Part shown: piece after piece, positions 6,460 through 8,672 of the stretch
How the letters are laid out: every line of letters begins with the position of its first letter
How positions within the stretch are numbered: the stretch's first letter is position 1
Origin: an uncultured Bacilli bacterium
GTDB lineage: Bacteria > Bacillota_I > Bacilli_A > RFN20 > CAG-631
DNA: 8,672 bases
Assembly: GCA_934215405.1 (NCBI GenBank)
Contig: CAKPZU010000092.1
Location: forward strand, 1 to 8,672
Direction of reading: 5' to 3'
Translations under genes and position numbers: made by a program
Notes under the pieces: model-generated
Told to the model about the DNA's origin: nothing
Databases searched by the model: none
The model's input: the letters and a program-made list of their open reading frames with translations, nothing else

Positions 6460-7983
6460 TTAATTCTTGTCTTCATCATTATATAAAGATGAAAAGTAGG
6501 CTGAAATAAGTGCTTGTAAATCATCACTATAGTTTCCATCAACCAATCCTTCTAAAACTAGTTTATTGTAATAATCCATTAGTTCACCATATGTTACATA
6601 TGAATTTGTTGTTGGGTCATATATTTTATCATCAGCAGCGTAAACAATGTCACCTTTACCAGTACCAGCCCCATCGCCTCCAGCTCCACCTTGATTATTG
6701 TTATCATCGTTTTCATTATTTTTATTGTCATCACCACTTGAAGAAGATTGGTTGTTTTTCATATCATCAAGTGCTTTATCTATTTCATCTTTAATAGAAG
6801 ATGCATTATTTTGCTTATTAAGTGAATCAGATAATTTATCTTTTAAATTATCAAAAGCATCACTTATTTTATCTTGTACATCACTATCATTTACTTTATC
6901 TTCCAAATTCTTTAAATCATCTGCAAAATTATCTAATGCTTTATATAAGCTATCATCTTCACTTACTCCATTATTTTTTGCATCATTTAATGCAGCCTTA
7001 ATATCATTACTAATTTTATCTAAAGCATCCTTTAATTCATCACCGGTTTTATCTTTTAAATCTTCACGCATTTGATCTAATGATGATGAAGTACCATTAC
7101 TATCTTTATTTGATATTTGTTCGCCTAAATCCTTTGTCGAGTCTTCTTTTTGTAAAGAATCACCAATTTGTGAGGCACTATTTGATTTATTTACATCTTG
7201 ATTAATATCATCTTTTGTATCATCAATATCTTGATCTTGTTTTTCTTGATTATTTTGATTATTATTTAAATCATTTTTTAAATCTTCAAGGTCTTTTTTG
7301 ATTTCATCTTTTAATGATTCATCAATATCAGCATTATCAACTTTGTCGATTAAATCATTAATTTTATCTTCTTTATCACCATTTTGACCATTCTCTGTTG
7401 AATTTTCACCACTAGTTTCATTACCTTCACTTGCGCTTTCACTTTCGTTTTCCTCTTCACTACTTGATGAGCTATTTTCTTCTTCACTTGTTGAAGAATT
7501 ATTATCACTAGCATTTATTGGGAAATCTTTTTGATTAACAAAGAATGTTGAAGTTAAAAGTAATATAGCAACAAGTAAACTTGCAAAATTTTTAAATGAA
7601 ATTTTTAATTTAAACCCCTTAGTTGATACATTTTCTATTTTTTCACAAGCATCTTCTTTTTGAATTAAAGCCATTAAGCTATCATCGTCTTTAAATTCAA
7701 CCATTGTTTGAACTTTTTCTTTTAAATTATCTTGTTTATCTAATCTTTTAGCAATTTCTTTATCAGAAATAACAAACTTCTTAGAAAGAAGCATAAATGT
7801 TAAAGCGAAAACAATTAGATTTAAAATAATTTCAATTAAAGCATTATGATGAAGTGGAATAGTTTTACATAGTAATATTACAATTCCTTCAAAAATTAAA
7901 TTTATAGATAATGATACAATAATCGTTTTTATTATTGTTTCAATTTTTGATTTATTTTTAAATTCATTAAATTTATTATTCAT
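6460..7983 (-). CDS. Three-helix membrane protein with long acidic low-complexity domain (DUF4175-like operon leader)
   Basis: This 507-residue protein opens the operon. Helices lie at about 18-38, 47-66 and 134-150. The loop between helices 2 and 3 is basic and presumably cytoplasmic; it contains SDKEIAKRLDKQDNLKEKVQTMVEF (about 73-97), like the D-x-x-x-L-x-x-x-x-x-T-x-x-E/F stretch of DUF4175-type proteins. After helix 3 comes a Ser/Glu/Asn linker (about 160-205), then roughly 200 residues of Asp/Lys/Asn/Leu helical sequence with coiled-coil-like spacing (KINDLIDKVDN, DELKDALDKISNDIK, IKDEIDKALDDMKNN). A Gly/Asn-rich hinge (about 414-444) follows. The C-terminal 60 residues are ordered-looking (DKIYDPTTNSYVTYGELMDY ... 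ALISAYFSSL), resembling the YF-SL end of proteins encoded beside MoxR in other bacteria. ATG 7983 is chosen: AAGGTG lies 6 nt upstream, and the alternative GTG at 7992 is inside that site. No enzyme motif is seen. Probable role: a scaffold or client-binding platform for the ATPase/VWA module. The family call is moderate; most of the length is too low in complexity to assign. Confidence 0.75.
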   Translation of the reverse strand: MNNKFNEFKNKSKIETIIKTIIVSLSINLIFEGIVILLCKTIPLHHNALIEIILNLIVFALTFMLLSKKFVISDKEIAKRLDKQDNLKEKVQTMVEFKDDDSLMALIQKEDACEKIENVSTKGFKLKISFKNFASLLVAILLLTSTFFVNQKDFPINASDNNSSTSEEENSSSSSEEENESESASEGNETSGENSTENGQNGDKEDKINDLIDKVDNADIDESLKDEIKKDLEDLKNDLNNNQNNQEKQDQDIDDTKDDINQDVNKSNSASQIGDSLQKEDSTKDLGEQISNKDSNGTSSSLDQMREDLKDKTGDELKDALDKISNDIKAALNDAKNNGVSEDDSLYKALDNFADDLKNLEDKVNDSDVQDKISDAFDNLKDKLSDSLNKQNNASSIKDEIDKALDDMKNNQSSSSGDDNKNNENDDNNNQGGAGGDGAGTGKGDIVYAADDKIYDPTTNSYVTYGELMDYYNKLVLEGLVDGNYSDDLQALISAYFSSLYNDEDKN

Positions 7984-7989
7984 TGTTTT

Positions 7990-7997
7990 CACCTTCT
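7990..7997 (-). promoter_or_regulatory. Ribosome binding site AGAAGGTG for the operon leader gene
   Basis: AGAAGGTG on the minus strand lies 6 nt before ATG 7983. The in-frame GTG at 7992-7990 is part of this site, so translation should begin at the ATG and not at the GTG. Confidence 0.7.
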
Positions 7998-8017
7998 TAT
8001 AAATAAAGCACGGAAAG

Positions 8018-8046
8018 ATTTTAGCACAATTTTAGACAGAATTAAA
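8018..8046 (-). promoter_or_regulatory. Extended -10 promoter for the five-gene operon
   Basis: On the minus strand, TGCTAAAAT (8026-8018) is an extended -10 (TGn before TAAAAT at 8023-8018). With a 17-nt spacer the -35 position holds TTTAAT (8046-8041), a weak match to TTGACA, which extended -10 promoters tolerate. Transcription would start near 8011, leaving a leader of about 28 nt before ATG 7983 that ends in the AGAAGGTG ribosome site. No operator-like palindrome overlaps it. Confidence 0.55.
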
Positions 8047-8135
8047 GTTTTTTTTTATTTTTCTCATATGTATGTCTTTTTGTTTATTCATTTTTTATCA
8101 CAAAGAAACCCTTTATTAAGTTATAATAATTTTTA

Positions 8136-8164
8136 TTGAAAAAATGTTTTTTTTGATTTATAAT
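8136..8164 (+). promoter_or_regulatory. Sigma-A promoter of the lipoprotein gene
   Basis: TTGAAA (8136-8141), a 17-nt spacer and a perfect TATAAT (8159-8164) make a near-consensus vegetative promoter. Transcription should start near 8171, giving a leader of about 27 nt with AAGGAG at 8184-8189, 8 nt before ATG 8198. The strong match suggests steady expression, independent of the divergent operon, whose promoter is weaker. Confidence 0.8.
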
Positions 8165-8197
8165 TAAAGATGATTTTTATAAAAAGGAGAGATAAAA

Positions 8198-8672
8198 ATG
8201 GTAAAAAAGAAATTGTTTTTTTCATTAAGTTTTTTGCTATTAGGATTATTAAGTGCTTGTAAGGTTCACATTGAAATTGAAGACTCTTCCACGTCTACTT
8301 CAAGTAGTGAAGATATAAGTTCAAGTGAAGTTAACACTTCTTCTAGTTCTTCAAATTCGAATGAAACTAGCTCAAGTGAAGCTCATGAACATAGCTTTAA
8401 TAATTATAAAATGGTTAAAGAGCCAACATTAACCAGTAAAGGTGAGGCAGTTGGCACTTGTGAATGTGGAGAAACTAACACAATAGAAATTCCTATTTTA
8501 ACAGACACTTCTACTTGGTCTATTAAAGAAGAAGTTAAGGCTACTTGTGAAGAAGATGGGCACACAACATATACTTCTACTTATGGTGACGTTACTGTTA
8601 CTACTGATAAATTAGATCATAATTTTGGTAATTGGACTATAACAAGTAACCCTACATTAAATGCAATTGGTA
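8198..8672 (+). CDS. Secreted lipoprotein with Ser-rich stalk and repeated His/Cys module (5' part only)
   Basis: The reading frame is open from ATG 8198 to the window edge (158 full codons, no stop), so the C-terminus is missing. The N-terminus is a lipoprotein signal: KKK, a hydrophobic stretch (6-18) and the lipobox LSAC with the lipidated Cys at 21. Residues about 29-62 form a Ser/Thr/Glu/Asn stalk. Then comes a module starting HSFNNY (65-70), with PTL (76-78), KGEAVGTCECG (81-91) and a KATCEEDGHTTYTSTYGD segment (114-131). A second copy begins at HNFGNW (141-146), PTL (152-154), G158. Such H-F/W ... PT ... G ... CxxCG modules recur in surface proteins of Firmicutes; their function is not established. 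Here the Cys motif is CxCG, and the later segment has Ser/Tyr where Cys would be expected. It has its own promoter and ribosome site. It could be a surface adhesin or binding protein; I cannot say which. Confidence 0.85.
   Translation, partial: MVKKKLFFSLSFLLLGLLSACKVHIEIEDSSTSTSSSEDISSSEVNTSSSSSNSNETSSSEAHEHSFNNYKMVKEPTLTSKGEAVGTCECGETNTIEIPILTDTSTWSIKEEVKATCEEDGHTTYTSTYGDVTVTTDKLDHNFGNWTITSNPTLNAIG

Larger units (their letters stand above)
7984..8197. other. Divergent intergenic region between the operon and the lipoprotein gene
   Basis: About 214 bases separate the two start codons. It carries the minus-strand extended -10 promoter on its left side and a near-consensus plus-strand promoter on its right. 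The middle (about 8047-8135) is T-rich filler with one further isolated TATAAT (8122-8127) that lacks a good -35. I see no riboswitch, tRNA, small ORF with a ribosome site, or convincing operator in it. Confidence 0.6.

Noticed and set aside
6510..7075. Two overlapping plus-strand ORFs (6510-6794, 6698-7075)
   Set aside because: They are antisense to the low-complexity part of the operon leader. Their His/Tyr/Leu- and Ser/Leu-rich translations are the expected mirror of Asp/Asn/Lys repeats.
7384..7503. Repeat array or CRISPR suggested by recurring tcttcact-like words
   Set aside because: There are no regular spacers or constant repeats; the words are Ser/Glu codons in a low-complexity coding tract.
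8041..8135. Riboswitch, T-box or small RNA in the divergent intergenic region
   Set aside because: The stretch is mostly T/A runs without stable stems, and both promoters start transcription close to their genes, leaving leaders under 30 nt.

Overview
The window is very AT-rich. It holds one compact five-gene operon read on the minus strand (about 8011 down to about 20) and the start of a divergent lipoprotein gene on the plus strand (8198 to the window end). The low GC, AAA/AAT-heavy codon use, clear Shine-Dalgarno sites, a Cys-lipobox lipoprotein and Ser/Glu-rich linkers outside the membrane fit a low-GC Bacillota or Mollicutes-like bacterium, perhaps an uncultured Erysipelotrichales, RF39 or Acholeplasma-type lineage. 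Trp is written TGG, and two of the five minus-strand genes end in TGA, one of them through an ATGA overlap with the next start. I therefore read it with the standard bacterial code, not the Mycoplasma code. The lineage is an inference and cannot be fixed from this window.

Minus strand, in order of transcription: (1) 7983-6460, a three-helix membrane protein with a long acidic, low-complexity helical region outside the membrane and a short conserved-looking C-terminus, resembling DUF4175-type leaders of MoxR operons; (2) 6441-5446, a complete MoxR-type AAA+ ATPase; (3) 5439-4555, a DUF58 protein with a VWA-like fold; (4) 4558-2714, a BatA-like membrane-anchored VWA protein; (5) 2727-121, a large membrane-anchored protein with two VWA domains around a glutamine-amidotransferase-like domain. 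The genes are 18 or 6 nt apart or overlap by 4 and 14 nt, so they are probably co-transcribed and translationally coupled. A promoter with an extended -10 lies before gene 1. A two-tier hairpin with a U-tract follows gene 5.

This is a MoxR/DUF58/VWA ('Bat-like') module. In general knowledge of the family, the MoxR ATPase works as a chaperone-like motor and VWA partners bind metal-dependently through MIDAS sites. Here the ATPase and the DUF58 protein are predicted to be cytoplasmic, while the VWA domains of genes 4 and 5 and the acidic domain of gene 1 should face outward. The likely job is assembly, activation or quality control of envelope or secreted proteins, but no substrate is visible.

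The 204-bp divergent intergenic region carries one promoter in each direction. The plus-strand gene is cut off at the window edge. It encodes a lipoprotein with a Ser-rich stalk and the first of at least two copies of a His/Phe...Pro-Thr-Leu...Gly module. The remaining plus-strand ORFs are antisense shadows.
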